Shown: piece by piece, positions 18,307 through 27,282 of the stretch
Layout: every line of letters begins with the position of its first letter
How positions within the stretch are numbered: position 1 is the first letter of the stretch
NCBI RefSeq assembly: GCF_050262165.1
Contig: NZ_CP189844.1
Source of the DNA: Parvimonas sp015257355
GTDB lineage: Bacteria; Bacillota; Clostridia; Tissierellales; Peptoniphilaceae
Reading direction: 5' to 3' (one strand)
Length of the DNA stretch: 64,000 nucleotides
Notes under the pieces: generated by a model
Seen by the model: the letters and a program-made list of their open reading frames with translations, nothing else
Database searches by the model: none
Told to the model about the DNA's origin: nothing
Translations under genes and position numbers: made by a program

Positions 18307-19707
18307 TTAATTACTCTTATACACTATAACTGGAGTATTTATTTCAACATTATCATAAATTTGTTTTACTTTTTCAAGTGGAGTATTTATACATCCGTAA
18401 CTTCCTGATGTTTTATATATACTTCCACCAAATTTTCCATTTCTCCAATTTGCATCATGAATTCCTACACCCTTCCAGTTTATCGGCATCCAATAATCAA
18501 CATGTGCAACATAGTCATATCCTAACGGAGATAATCCTTTTAGATTTCTGTCTTTTTCTCTACTCCAAACTTTCATAACCCCTACTGGAGTTTCAACTTT
18601 TTTACTAACATCACCAGTAACAATATCAGTATCTAAAAGAAGCTTTCCTTCTTTATAGAACCACATATGTTGTCTAGTTAAGTCAATTTCTATATAAGTT
18701 TTTCCAATATCATCTTCCTTATCATAATACAGTCCCTTATGAATAAAAACAGGTTCAATAGAATCAGATTGGAAAGTTAAAAGTTTTTCAACTAAAAGAT
18801 CTTTTGTTTTATTAACATCAATTTGCCATCCATATATTCCGTCTTTACCAGGAACAACAATTTCTCCTTTTCCAGTTGTTTGAAATTTTCTATCCATTCC
18901 AAAAGTATCATATTTAATGGCAAGTCTTCTTATATAATCTCTAGCTTTTTGTTCATCTGGCTTTAATTCTCCATCAACAAATGTAAATATATTTGCTAGA
19001 ATTTCGCCATCAAGAACTTCTTTATTTGAACCAATATTAATCTCATATTTTAATTGAGAAATTTTTTCGTATTTTGAAAGAGCATCTTGTAAAGATTTAT
19101 CATCTTTTTTCAATTTCGGTTGTTCTGAAATTGTACTCATATCAATACTTTCTTTTCTTTCAGACAATGCAATTAAAATTGCTTCTTTCAACTTTTCTTT
19201 TGTTGTGTAAGTTCCTAAAATTTCGCTTTGAATTTCATACTTTCCATCTTTAAATATAATCTTCGCATCCTCTGGATGTTTTAAACCTTTAAGAATTAAA
19301 GTGTTCTTTAAAAATTCTTCAAATTTTGCATCATCATAACTTATATTAACTTCCAATTTAAAATCACGACTTGTAAAAAATGCTAAAGGCCAAGTAAATT
19401 GATTTTGTAGAATTTTTTTGTCTGCAACATATTCTTCCTTATAATTTATTTTTTCAGGTTTAAAGAAATCACTTTTTCCGTCAACACGGTTTAACTTAAT
19501 TGAAACATCTGTCCAATCTTTATTAAAAACATCATCTATCATTACATAACTAACATCATTACCATTTATCTTCGTATTAGGCAATGCGATGAAAGAAAAT
19601 ATAATAACCCCTAATAAATAAATTGATATGAATAGTGCACCCAAAAATATACTTATTTTTTTATATATTTTTTTTCTTGAATTATTTTTTTTGCTAACTT
19701 TTATCAA
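18307..19707 (-). CDS. L,D-transpeptidase (YkuD) with VanW-type peptidoglycan-binding domains
   Basis: A 466-residue cell-wall cross-linking enzyme anchored by one N-terminal membrane helix (about residues 18-40). A long extracellular part resembles two PG_binding_4/VanW-like repeats (about 60-300). The C-terminal YkuD domain has the catalytic SGSYGCIN motif and the histidine of GIHDANWR. The family forms 3-3 peptidoglycan cross-links and resists most beta-lactams except carbapenems. A TTG start at 19707, spaced 6 bases from GGAGGTG, is preferred to the ATG at 19722 that overlaps the ribosome site. Monocistronic. Confidence 0.88.
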   Translation of the reverse strand: MIKVSKKNNSRKKIYKKISIFLGALFISIYLLGVIIFSFIALPNTKINGNDVSYVMIDDVFNKDWTDVSIKLNRVDGKSDFFKPEKINYKEEYVADKKILQNQFTWPLAFFTSRDFKLEVNISYDDAKFEEFLKNTLILKGLKHPEDAKIIFKDGKYEIQSEILGTYTTKEKLKEAILIALSERKESIDMSTISEQPKLKKDDKSLQDALSKYEKISQLKYEINIGSNKEVLDGEILANIFTFVDGELKPDEQKARDYIRRLAIKYDTFGMDRKFQTTGKGEIVVPGKDGIYGWQIDVNKTKDLLVEKLLTFQSDSIEPVFIHKGLYYDKEDDIGKTYIEIDLTRQHMWFYKEGKLLLDTDIVTGDVSKKVETPVGVMKVWSREKDRNLKGLSPLGYDYVAHVDYWMPINWKGVGIHDANWRNGKFGGSIYKTSGSYGCINTPLEKVKQIYDNVEINTPVIVYKSN

Positions 19708-19879
19708 AAAATACACCTCCATCCTTGTGAAAATATATAATTATTACTTTATTATATACCATAAATTCAAGTATTATAATCATTTTATTTAATTATACTG
19801 CCACATCAACTGAATAATCTATTGATATTATCTTCTAATTTTATCATATTTATTTTTAAAAGTAAAATAATTAAAAAAC

Positions 19880-19908
19880 TTGTATTTCCTATTATAAAAG
19901 TTTATAAT
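19880..19908 (+). promoter_or_regulatory. ppdR-ppdK promoter
   Basis: TTGTAT (19880-19885), 17-base spacer, TATAAT (19903-19908), 23 bases before the first gene. Confidence 0.65.
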
Positions 19909-19931
19909 ATATTTAGTAAGGAGGAAGATAA

Positions 19932-20738
19932 ATGCTTAACATTTTTTTAATTTCTGACTCTACTGGAGAAACAGCGGAACAACTTGCACGTGCCGCATTA
20001 GCTCAGTTTAATAACATTGAGTATACTTTCGAAAGATTTTCTCATATAAGAGAATTTTCTGATCTTTCAGAGATACTAAACAAATGTAAAGATACTGAGA
20101 ATTCAATTTTATTTTATTCCTTAGTTGACGCTCCACTATTGGACTATGTTAAAAAGTTTTCAGAACTTCACAGCATGAACAATGTTGATTTGCTTTCTGC
20201 ATCTATTTTAGCAATTCAAAGAGTGAGCAATATAGTTCCAGGAAACACACCAGGAGCTTTAAGAAAATTAAACGAAGAATATTTTAAAAGAATTGACTCT
20301 ATCGAATTTGCAGTTCGTTACGATGATGGAAAAGATCCAAGAGGAGTTTTAATTGCAGATCTTGTAATAATTGGAATTTCTCGTACATCTAAAACACCGC
20401 TATCTATGTATCTAGCAAATAAAAATATTAGAGTTGCGAATATTCCTCTAGTACCGGAAACACCGGTTCCAGATGAACTATTCCAAGTTTCGCCTAAAAA
20501 AATAATAGGCTTAACAAATACTCCAGAAAAATTAGAAAGCATAAGAAAGGAAAGACTAAAATCTTTAGGTCTTCCTGATAATAGTATTTATTCAAATTCA
20601 AATAGAATACTTGAAGAACTTGAATATTCTAGCCGAATAATGAAAAAAATCGGCTGTCCTATAATAGATGTATCAGCAAAAGCTATTGAAGAAACAGCTG
20701 ATATAATTCTAAAACATCTATTAAAAATTAATAAGTAA
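19932..20738 (+). CDS. ppdR: Pyruvate,phosphate dikinase regulatory protein (kinase/pyrophosphorylase)
   Basis: A 268-residue DUF299 protein. It has the opening ISDSTGETAEQLARAAL block, a P-loop-like GISRTSKTPLSMYLA, and a C-terminal IDVSAKAIEETA segment. The family switches PPDK or PEP synthase off by ADP-dependent threonine phosphorylation and on by phosphate-dependent dephosphorylation. It lies 13 bases upstream of ppdK in one operon, which identifies PPDK as its target. Confidence 0.93.
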   Translation: MLNIFLISDSTGETAEQLARAALAQFNNIEYTFERFSHIREFSDLSEILNKCKDTENSILFYSLVDAPLLDYVKKFSELHSMNNVDLLSASILAIQRVSNIVPGNTPGALRKLNEEYFKRIDSIEFAVRYDDGKDPRGVLIADLVIIGISRTSKTPLSMYLANKNIRVANIPLVPETPVPDELFQVSPKKIIGLTNTPEKLESIRKERLKSLGLPDNSIYSNSNRILEELEYSSRIMKKIGCPIIDVSAKAIEETADIILKHLLKINK

Positions 20739-20751
20739 TTGGAGGAAAAAA

Positions 20752-23376
20752 ATGAGCAAATTTGTTTACAATTTTGATGAAGGCAATAAAGACATGCGAT
20801 CTTTATTGGGAGGTAAAGGTGCCAATCTTGCTGAAATGACTAATATTGGACTAAATGTTCCTTTTGGTTTTACTATTACTACAGAAGCTTGTAATAATTT
20901 TTACACAAATGGCGAAAAAATTTCTGAAAGTCTAATTGAGGAAATTAAAACTCACATTATAGACTGTGAAAACAAGCTAAATAAAAGTTTTTCAAGTACA
21001 GAAAATCCTCTATTATTTTCTGTAAGAAGTGGTGCTGTCGTATCAATGCCTGGTATGATGGATACTATTCTTAACTTAGGTCTTAACGATAAATCAGTAA
21101 TTGGTCTTGCAAACTCAACAAATAACGAAAGATTTGCATTTGACAGTTACAGAAGATTTATCCAAATGTTCAGTGACGTTGCTATGGAAATTCCAAAAGT
21201 TTATTTTGAAAATGAACTTGACAGAATAAAAGAAGAAAAAAATCTAAAATTAGATACTGAACTAACAGCTGAAGATTTAAAAACTTTAGTTGAAAAATTC
21301 AAACAAATTTTTAAAGAAGAAACTGGAAAAGAATTCCCACAAGACCCAATTGAACAATTAATCATAGCTATAAAAGCAGTTTTTAAATCTTGGATGAACC
21401 CAAGAGCTATCGTTTATAGAAAATTAAATGGTATTGATGATTCACTAGGAACTGCTGTAAACGTTCAAGCAATGGTATTTGGTAATATGGGTAATACAAG
21501 TGGTACTGGTGTAGCTTTCTCTCGTAATCCAAGTACAGGAGAAAATAAATTATTCGGAGAATTTTTAATGAATGCACAAGGTGAAGACGTTGTTGCAGGT
21601 ATTAGAACTCCAGAATCAATTGAAAAACTAAGAGAAATTATGCCAGAAGTTTATGATGAATTTTTAAGAATCGCAAAAGTTTTAGAAAATCATTATAAAG
21701 ATATGCAAGACCTTGAATTTACTATTGAAAAAGGTAAATTATTCTTATTACAAACAAGAAATGGAAAAAGAACTACAGATGCTGCAATCAATGTAGCAGT
21801 AGATTTAGTTAATGAAGGATTAATTTCAAAAGAAGAAGCTATTTTAAGAGTTGAACCAAAGAGTTTAGATCAACTTCTTCACCCTATCTTCAACGCTGAA
21901 ATGATGAAAAAGACTCCTATCCTTTCAAGAGGATTAGCTGCTTCTCCAGGTGCTGCAAGTGGTAAAGTTTATTTCCACTCAAAAGACATCGTTGATGCAG
22001 TAAAAGCAGGAGAAAAAGTAATCTTAGTTCGTCAAGAAACTTCTCCAGAAGACATCGAAGGAATGATTGAAGCTGAAGGTATTTTAACAGCTAGAGGCGG
22101 TATGACTTCTCACGCAGCCGTAGTTGCAAGAGGTATGGGTAAATGTTGTATTGCAGGAGCTAGTGAAATAAAAGTTGACGAAGCTGAAAAAGTTATAAAA
22201 ACTCAAAACGAAGTAATAAAGGAAGGTGAAATAATTTCACTTGACGGAACAACTGGAATTATCTATAAAGGCGAAATTGAAAAATTAAATCCACAATTAA
22301 CTGGAAACTTTAAAATATTCATGGATTGGGTAAATGAAATTAAAGATTTAGGAGTTAGAGCAAATGCTGATAACCCTAGAGATGCAAAACAAGCTGTAGA
22401 ATTCGGAGCTGAAGGAATTGGACTTTGTAGAACTGAACATATGTTCTTTGATAAAGACAGAATCCCTGTTGTAAGACAAATGATTCTTTCAGAAAATATT
22501 GATCAAAGAGTTGAAGCTTTAGAAAAAATCAGACCAATGCAAGAAAAAGATTTCTATGATATCTACTGTGTATTAAAAGAAAAATCAGTAACAATTAGAT
22601 TACTTGATCCACCTCTACATGAATTCTTACCATATGAAGACGAAGATATTAAAAACTTGGCAAAAGAAATGAATATCGAAGAAAGTCATCTAAGAGATGT
22701 AATCACAGATTTGGAAGAAGTAAACCCAATGCTTGGACATAGAGGTTGTAGACTTGCAGTTACTTATCCTGAAATATACAGAATGCAAGCAAAAGCTATA
22801 ATAAATGCTGCAATAAAAGCACAAAAAGATTTGAATATCTCAATTACTCCTGAAATAATGATTCCATTAGTTGGAGAAATTGAAGAATTAAAATATGTAA
22901 AAAGAGAAATTGTCGAAGAAATCGAAATGACTTTAAAAGAATTGAACGAAAACATTAAGTACAAAATTGGAACAATGATTGAAATTCCGAGAGCTGCCTT
23001 ACTTGCTGATGAAATCGCAACAGAAGCTGAATTCTTTAGTTATGGAACAAATGACTTAACACAAATGACATTCGGTTTTTCAAGAGATGATGCTGGAAAA
23101 TTCTTAAACGAATATGAAAATAAAAAAATATTCGACTTTAATCCATTTGCAAAATTGGATCAAAAAGGTGTTGGTAAATTAATTAAAATGTCTTTCAAAC
23201 TTGGAAGAGAAACTAATCCTCATCTTCATGTAGGAATTTGTGGTGAACACGGTGGCGATCCTGATACAATTGAATTCCTAAATTCTGTAGGAATCGACTA
23301 TGTATCATGTTCTCCTTTCAGAGTGCCAATCGCAAGACTTGCAGCAGCACAAGCAAAAATAAAACAAAGTAAATAA
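20752..23376 (+). CDS. ppdK: Pyruvate, phosphate dikinase
   Basis: An 874-residue cytosolic enzyme interconverting pyruvate + ATP + Pi with PEP + AMP + PPi, the usual length. The N-terminal nucleotide-binding domain starts GGKGANLAEMT. The swivelling domain has the phosphorylatable histidine in GGMTSHAAVVARGMGKCC with the adjacent regulatory threonine. The C-terminal PEP domain ends in HVGICGEHGGDP with the catalytic cysteine. Second gene of the ppdR-ppdK operon with GGAGG before its ATG. In anaerobic Firmicutes it replaces or complements pyruvate kinase. The coding sequence is intact. Confidence 0.96.
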   Translation: MSKFVYNFDEGNKDMRSLLGGKGANLAEMTNIGLNVPFGFTITTEACNNFYTNGEKISESLIEEIKTHIIDCENKLNKSFSSTENPLLFSVRSGAVVSMPGMMDTILNLGLNDKSVIGLANSTNNERFAFDSYRRFIQMFSDVAMEIPKVYFENELDRIKEEKNLKLDTELTAEDLKTLVEKFKQIFKEETGKEFPQDPIEQLIIAIKAVFKSWMNPRAIVYRKLNGIDDSLGTAVNVQAMVFGNMGNTSGTGVAFSRNPSTGENKLFGEFLMNAQGEDVVAGIRTPESIEKLREIMPEVYDEFLRIAKVLENHYKDMQDLEFTIEKGKLFLLQTRNGKRTTDAAINVAVDLVNEGLISKEEAILRVEPKSLDQLLHPIFNAEMMKKTPILSRGLAASPGAASGKVYFHSKDIVDAVKAGEKVILVRQETSPEDIEGMIEAEGILTARGGMTSHAAVVARGMGKCCIAGASEIKVDEAEKVIKTQNEVIKEGEIISLDGTTGIIYKGEIEKLNPQLTGNFKIFMDWVNEIKDLGVRANADNPRDAKQAVEFGAEGIGLCRTEHMFFDKDRIPVVRQMILSENIDQRVEALEKIRPMQEKDFYDIYCVLKEKSVTIRLLDPPLHEFLPYEDEDIKNLAKEMNIEESHLRDVITDLEEVNPMLGHRGCRLAVTYPEIYRMQAKAIINAAIKAQKDLNISITPEIMIPLVGEIEELKYVKREIVEEIEMTLKELNENIKYKIGTMIEIPRAALLADEIATEAEFFSYGTNDLTQMTFGFSRDDAGKFLNEYENKKIFDFNPFAKLDQKGVGKLIKMSFKLGRETNPHLHVGICGEHGGDPDTIEFLNSVGIDYVSCSPFRVPIARLAAAQAKIKQSK

Positions 23377-23428
23377 AATTTAACTAGAAGAAATTTAAAA
23401 CAAAATGGATAGCGAAATGCTATCTATT

Positions 23429-23516
23429 CAGACTGATGACAAAAGTGTCGATGAGCAATCATCGGCACTTTTTTAGTGGAGAAAAAAGGGAAAAGTAGTA
23501 TAATAATTTGACTATA
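23429..23516. repeat. Repeat B copy 1, containing a terminator
   Basis: An 88-base segment beginning CAGACTGATGACAAAAGTG and ending GACTATAG, about 85 % identical to 51823-51910. Both copies follow a + strand gene (ppdK, gpmA) and contain the same hairpin-plus-T-run. Confidence 0.75.
23441..23474 (+). terminator. ppdK terminator within repeat B
   Basis: AAAGTGTCGATG / CATCGGCACTTT stem with a 6-base loop and a T-run. Confidence 0.75.
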
Positions 23517-23537
23517 GAAAAACAAAAATATAAAAAA

Positions 23538-23569
23538 AGCAAAGACAAAAATTATACTTTGTCTTTGCT
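23538..23569 (-). repeat. Repeat C copy 1, terminator-type hairpin
   Basis: AGCAAAGACAAA / TTTGTCTTTGCT arms flanked by A8 on one side, giving a T-tail on the reverse strand. The identical hairpin and flank occur at 52600-52631. Confidence 0.75.
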
Positions 23570-23606
23570 CTGAATGTATTGTAAATACATCATTTTATTA
23601 TTTATT

Positions 23607-23740
23607 TCTTTCAGAAATACTATTGCTTACCAGCAATAGTTGAGATTTCCAGAGCTATTGTATATAAATATACAATTGACTGAGGAGATCTCATACTTTT
23701 GCTTTAGCAAAAGTAAATGTATCGTAGATACATACAGAAA
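23607..23740. repeat. Mosaic palindromic repeat, copy 3
   Basis: Modules in reverse order to copy 1: TTTCAGAAATA, a CTATTGCTTA/AGCAATAG hairpin, GAGATTTCCAGAG, an ATTGTAT/ATACAAT hairpin, GAGATCTCATACTTTTGC, GCAAAAGTAAATGTATCG and TACATACAGAAA. It shares the GAGATTTCCAGAG block with the copy at 52046-52283. Together with repeats B and C it fills the ppdK-tfoX gap. Confidence 0.75.
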
Positions 23741-23749
23741 TTATATTAT

Positions 23750-24070
23750 TTATTTTTTCTTCTTAACTTTGGGGAAAGGTAATTCATCATACATTGTATC
23801 AAATAAGCCTTTTAGGTACATTTTATCTTCCACATCATCAACTAATAGCATTTCTTTTGCTCCTTCGTATGGCAATTGAAATTGTACGTCAGAAACATAG
23901 TCAATAGCTTTGTTTGTAGCTTTTACTAAAAATCTATCATCATATATTCCACCTATAACTTTTTCTTTATAATAGATAATATATTCTCCCATCATCGCCC
24001 TATATTTTATATCTTCAAGTTCAGATAACTGTTCTAAAATATATTCTAAATATTCTTTACTTGATGCCAT
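23750..24070 (-). CDS. TfoX/Sxy N-terminal domain protein
   Basis: A 106-residue protein matching the TfoX N-terminal domain, with the typical RAMMGEYIIYYKEKVIGGIYDDRF region and a lysine-rich tail. TfoX/Sxy proteins promote competence gene expression in proteobacteria. In Firmicutes the single-domain forms have no established role, and the C-terminal domain is missing here. A TAGGAGG site precedes the start. Monocistronic. Confidence 0.8.
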   Translation of the reverse strand: MASSKEYLEYILEQLSELEDIKYRAMMGEYIIYYKEKVIGGIYDDRFLVKATNKAIDYVSDVQFQLPYEGAKEMLLVDDVEDKMYLKGLFDTMYDELPFPKVKKKK

Positions 24071-24157
24071 AATAACCTCCTAAAAAATTACTTATTTTCT
24101 ACTTAAATACTATCATTATCCATAAAAAAATGCAAATATTTTAATGTATTTAATTAT

Positions 24158-24184
24158 AAAAAAAGTCGAGTTTCCCCGACTTTT
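24158..24184 (-). terminator. psuG terminator
   Basis: AAAGTCG/CGACTTT stem with a GC-containing loop; the 3' arm overlaps the psuG stop region. Confidence 0.7.
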
Positions 24185-25103
24185 ATGCTAATTTTGAATA
24201 TTCTATTGCTATTTTACTAGCAAGTTTTGCGTTATTGAATACTAATCTGATGTTAGCTTCTAAGCTCTTTCCTTGTGTAAGTTTTTGAACTTTGTCAAGT
24301 AAGAATGGTGTTGTATCTTTTCCTTTTATTCCATTTTCATCTGCTTCTTTTAAAGCATCTAAAATTGTCTTATCAATTAAATTTCTATCCATTGAATATT
24401 CTTCTGGAATAGGATTTGCAATTACAACTCCACCATTAAGTTCTAAATCCCATTTAGCTTTTAAAACTCTTGCAATTTCTTCTTCTGAATTTATTTTACT
24501 AACTTTAAAATCACTTTCTCTTGTGTAGAATGCTGGTAATATATTTGTTTGGTATCCATAAACAGGAACTCCCTTTGTTTCTAAATATTCTAAAGTAAGT
24601 CCCATATCTAAAATTGATTTACAACCTGAACAAATAACAGCTACATTTGTATTTCCTAATTCTTCAAGGTCAGCTGAAATATCCATAGTAGTTTCTGCTC
24701 CTCTGTGAACTCCACCGATTCCACCTGTTGCGAAAACTTTAATTCCTGCCATTTCTGCACAAATCATTGTTGCGGCAACAGTTGTTGCTCCATTTAATTT
24801 ATTTGCAACAACATAAGCTAAATCTCTTCTTGAAGTTTTTGTTACACTAAGTCCGGCTTTCCCGATTACTTCAATTTCTTCTTTTGTAAGCCCAACTTTA
24901 ATTTCTCCATTTATAATAGCTATTGTAGCAGGAATTGCTCCATTTTCTCTAACAACTTTTTCAACTTCTAGAGCTGTTTCAACGTTTTTAGGATAAGGCA
25001 TTCCATGTGAGATTATTGTTGATTCCAAAGCTACAACTGGTTTATTTTCTTTAATTGCATTTTTTACTTCTTCACTAACTGTTAAATATTTTTCTAATTT
25101 CAT
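24183..25103 (-). CDS. psuG: Pseudouridine-5'-phosphate glycosidase
   Basis: A 306-residue enzyme that breaks the C-C glycosidic bond of pseudouridine 5'-phosphate to give uracil and ribose 5-phosphate. Family blocks are VALESTIISHGMPYP, TKTSRRDLAYV, ATGGIGGVHRGAE and the C-terminal NPIPEEYSMD. The ATG at 25103 with GGAGGA is chosen. It overlaps the end of psuK by 29 bases, so the two are translationally coupled and form a pseudouridine-catabolic operon. Confidence 0.93.
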   Translation of the reverse strand: MKLEKYLTVSEEVKNAIKENKPVVALESTIISHGMPYPKNVETALEVEKVVRENGAIPATIAIINGEIKVGLTKEEIEVIGKAGLSVTKTSRRDLAYVVANKLNGATTVAATMICAEMAGIKVFATGGIGGVHRGAETTMDISADLEELGNTNVAVICSGCKSILDMGLTLEYLETKGVPVYGYQTNILPAFYTRESDFKVSKINSEEEIARVLKAKWDLELNGGVVIANPIPEEYSMDRNLIDKTILDALKEADENGIKGKDTTPFLLDKVQKLTQGKSLEANIRLVFNNAKLASKIAIEYSKLA

Positions 25104-26193
25104 AACTTCCTCCAAAATTTAATAGATTTTTTTCACTTATATCTTTACTAACTGTATCCATAGATTGTGCAGTTATACGACCTGCAATATTCCCAAATTT
25201 TGCACATTCTAAAATTTCATAACCATTAACTTCGCCGTAGATTATTCCACTCATAGCTGCATCTCCACAACCTGAAGTATTTTCTATTTTTAGTTCTTCT
25301 TCTATTTTTACTATGCCATTTTCATTTTTATCGGCATATACAATACCTTCATTGCCCATTGAAATAAAAACTTTTTTAACTCCCTTATTCAAAAATACTT
25401 TAATTATTTTTTCTAAATCTTCTTCATTATTATAAGGTACTTCTGTTAATTCTTCAGCTTCGTAGATATTTGGTTTGATAAGATAAATGTATCTTAGTAG
25501 TTTCTTAATTTTTAAAGCTTTTTTTCTTGAAACACAATCTACAATTATCTTTGAATTTGGACAATTCTTACAAATATATTCAAGAACGTCCTCTCTTAAA
25601 TTTGTATCCATTACAATATATTTATAACTTTTAATCAAGTCAATAATTTTTGAAATAAAATCAATATCTATTTCTTCTAAAACTTCCATTGAAGAAATAG
25701 CTGTAAATAAATCATTATTTTCATCTAATATAGAAATATAGTTTGACATTCCTTTATTAGTTAAAAATTTACTATTTGAAAAATCTACACCAATTTTCTT
25801 TAAATAATCTTTAACTTCTTTTGAGTAAATGTCATCTCCAAAAACAGAAATAAATTTATTATCCATTCCCATTCTAACTAAATTTTCAGCAATATTTTTC
25901 GCAACACCGCCAAAAGAGTACTCTAATGTTCCAGGATTAGAGTCTTTCATATTTAATTTATCGAAACTTTTTGCAATAAAATCAATATTACAGCCACCTA
26001 TGATGCAAACATCTTTTGATAAGTTTGAATTTATCACATATGCTCTACCTACTAAATATCCCTTTTTAATCAAATTTGATATATGAACTGCGACTGATGA
26101 TCTCTTAATATTAAGCAAATCAGCAAGTTCATTTTGAGATATATATGGATTTTCTTTTATTATATCTAAAAGTTCTTGTTCTCTTTTCGTCAT
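25075..26193 (-). CDS. psuK: Pseudouridine kinase (PfkB family) with N-terminal winged helix
   Basis: A 372-residue fusion. Residues 1-55 form a winged helix-turn-helix (NPYISQNELADLLNIKRSSV), and residues 60-360 form a ribokinase-type kinase with a GG pair in SFGGVAKNIAENL and the GCGDAAMSG catalytic/ATP motif. PsuK phosphorylates pseudouridine for PsuG. The helix-turn-helix suggests the kinase may also bind DNA, possibly its own promoter. It is the first gene of psuK-psuG. Confidence 0.88.
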   Translation of the reverse strand: MTKREQELLDIIKENPYISQNELADLLNIKRSSVAVHISNLIKKGYLVGRAYVINSNLSKDVCIIGGCNIDFIAKSFDKLNMKDSNPGTLEYSFGGVAKNIAENLVRMGMDNKFISVFGDDIYSKEVKDYLKKIGVDFSNSKFLTNKGMSNYISILDENNDLFTAISSMEVLEEIDIDFISKIIDLIKSYKYIVMDTNLREDVLEYICKNCPNSKIIVDCVSRKKALKIKKLLRYIYLIKPNIYEAEELTEVPYNNEEDLEKIIKVFLNKGVKKVFISMGNEGIVYADKNENGIVKIEEELKIENTSGCGDAAMSGIIYGEVNGYEILECAKFGNIAGRITAQSMDTVSKDISEKNLLNFGGSYEIRKIFNS

Positions 26194-26221
26194 AATACCT
26201 CCTTAAACAACAGTTTATATA

Positions 26222-26250
26222 ATTATATCAAATGTTTATATAAAAATCAA
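26222..26250 (-). promoter_or_regulatory. psuK-psuG promoter with repeated half-sites
   Basis: TTGATT (26245-26250), 17-base spacer, TATAAT (26222-26227). Two GTTTATATAA direct repeats (about 26213 and 26234) flank the -10 and could be recognised by the PsuK winged helix. Confidence 0.55.
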
Positions 26251-26276
26251 TATGTTTTTAATAAAAAATTTTTTAT

Positions 26277-26393
26277 ATGTATCTTCGATACATTTACTTT
26301 TGCTAAAGCAAAAGTATGAGATCTCTCGACTTCGCTCGAGATGACGTGTTGGGAGATTCTCTTCGCAAAGTATTATGACGTGAGTGTTCTTAA
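26277..26393. repeat. Mosaic palindromic repeat, copy 4
   Basis: ATGTATCTTCGATACAT hairpin, ACTTTTGCTAAAGCAAAAGT hairpin, GAGATCTC, TCGACTTCGCTCGA, the GAGATGACGTGTTGGG end and the outer ATTATGACGTGAG. It is the cleanest single right half of the family. Confidence 0.8.
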
Positions 26394-26417
26394 TTTATAT
26401 AAAGTTTAAAAAACATA

Positions 26418-26445
26418 AAAAAAGTCCTTAAAATAAAGGACTTTA
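26418..26445 (-). terminator. rpsU terminator
   Basis: AAAGTCCTT / AAGGACTTT stem, T-run on the reverse strand, 32 bases after rpsU. Confidence 0.8.
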
Positions 26446-26476
26446 GTTTAATTCAAAAAATTAAATTTTAAACAGC

Positions 26477-26656
26477 TTAGAATTTTTTCTTTTTTCTTCT
26501 TGCTGCCTCTGATTTTTTCTTTCTCTTTACACTTGGCTTTTCGTAATGTTCTCTTTTTCTATATTCTGAAAGCACTCCAGCACGTGCACATTGTCTTTTA
26601 AATCTTTTCAACGCATTATCCAAAGATTCGTTTTCGCCAACTCTGATCTCTGCCAT
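26477..26656 (-). CDS. rpsU: 30S ribosomal protein S21
   Basis: A 59-residue protein starting MAEIRVGENESLDNALKRF and ending in a lysine/arginine-rich tail, the normal size of bS21. The ribosome site is an unusual G6 run (GAGGGGGG) 6 bases before the ATG. S21 helps 16S rRNA engage Shine-Dalgarno sequences. It lies downstream of the HIT-protein gene but has its own promoter. Confidence 0.95.
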   Translation of the reverse strand: MAEIRVGENESLDNALKRFKRQCARAGVLSEYRKREHYEKPSVKRKKKSEAARRKKKKF

Positions 26657-26708
26657 GATATCCCCCCTCTCTTATATAGACATACTGTCTTGAGAAATAA
26701 TCATTCAT

Positions 26709-26737
26709 ATTATACAACAAAATCAATATAAATTCAA
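26709..26737 (-). promoter_or_regulatory. rpsU promoter
   Basis: TTGAAT (26732-26737), 17-base spacer, TATAAT (26709-26714). An AGACATACTGTCT inverted repeat (26680-26692) lies in the leader. Confidence 0.65.
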
Positions 26738-26802
26738 GTAAATTCACAATATTTTTTTGTATAATTAATAATTTTTAAAATTTTTTTAAAATATTTTAAA
26801 TT

Positions 26803-27144
26803 TTAGCCTGGTGGCCAATTTAAACTACGTCCTGCAAGAACGTGAAAATGTAAATGTTTAACAGTTTGTCCACCGTGATCATTACAATTATTTATAATTC
26901 TGTAACCTGATTCGTCAAATCCCATTTCTTTTGCAAGTTCAGCAATCTTTACAAAAATCTTTGCAACAACTTCTGAATTTTCTCTATCTAAAAAATTACA
27001 AGATTCAATATGTTTTTTAGGAATTACTAAAAAATGAATCGGAGCTTGAGGGTATAAATCGTTAAATGCAATTATATCTTCATCTTCATAAATTTTATTT
27101 GATGGAATTTCTCCATTAACAATTTTGCAAAATATACAATCCAT
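26803..27144 (-). CDS. HIT family nucleotide-binding protein
   Basis: A 113-residue histidine-triad hydrolase with CIFCKIVNGEIPS at the N-terminus (two metal-binding cysteines C4, C7) and the catalytic HLHFHVLAG triad. HINT-branch members hydrolyse AMP-lysine or other purine phosphoramidates. GGAGGTG precedes the start. rpsU follows on the same strand. Confidence 0.92.
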   Translation of the reverse strand: MDCIFCKIVNGEIPSNKIYEDEDIIAFNDLYPQAPIHFLVIPKKHIESCNFLDRENSEVVAKIFVKIAELAKEMGFDESGYRIINNCNDHGGQTVKHLHFHVLAGRSLNWPPG

Positions 27145-27239
27145 TATCTCACCTCCATACAGTAAATATCACAATTAAAATAATTTTTAATCTATTTTAA
27201 TTCTCGATTATTATACCATATTTTAGGCATATTTACAAT

Positions 27240-27273
27240 AAAAAAACACGACTACAACTTGTAATCGTGTATC
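27240..27273 (-). terminator. Terminator of the isochorismatase-family gene
   Basis: ACACGATTACAA / TTGTAGTCGTGT-type stem with an A/T flank, 10 bases past the stop. Confidence 0.65.
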
Positions 27274-27282
27274 CTTATTTTT

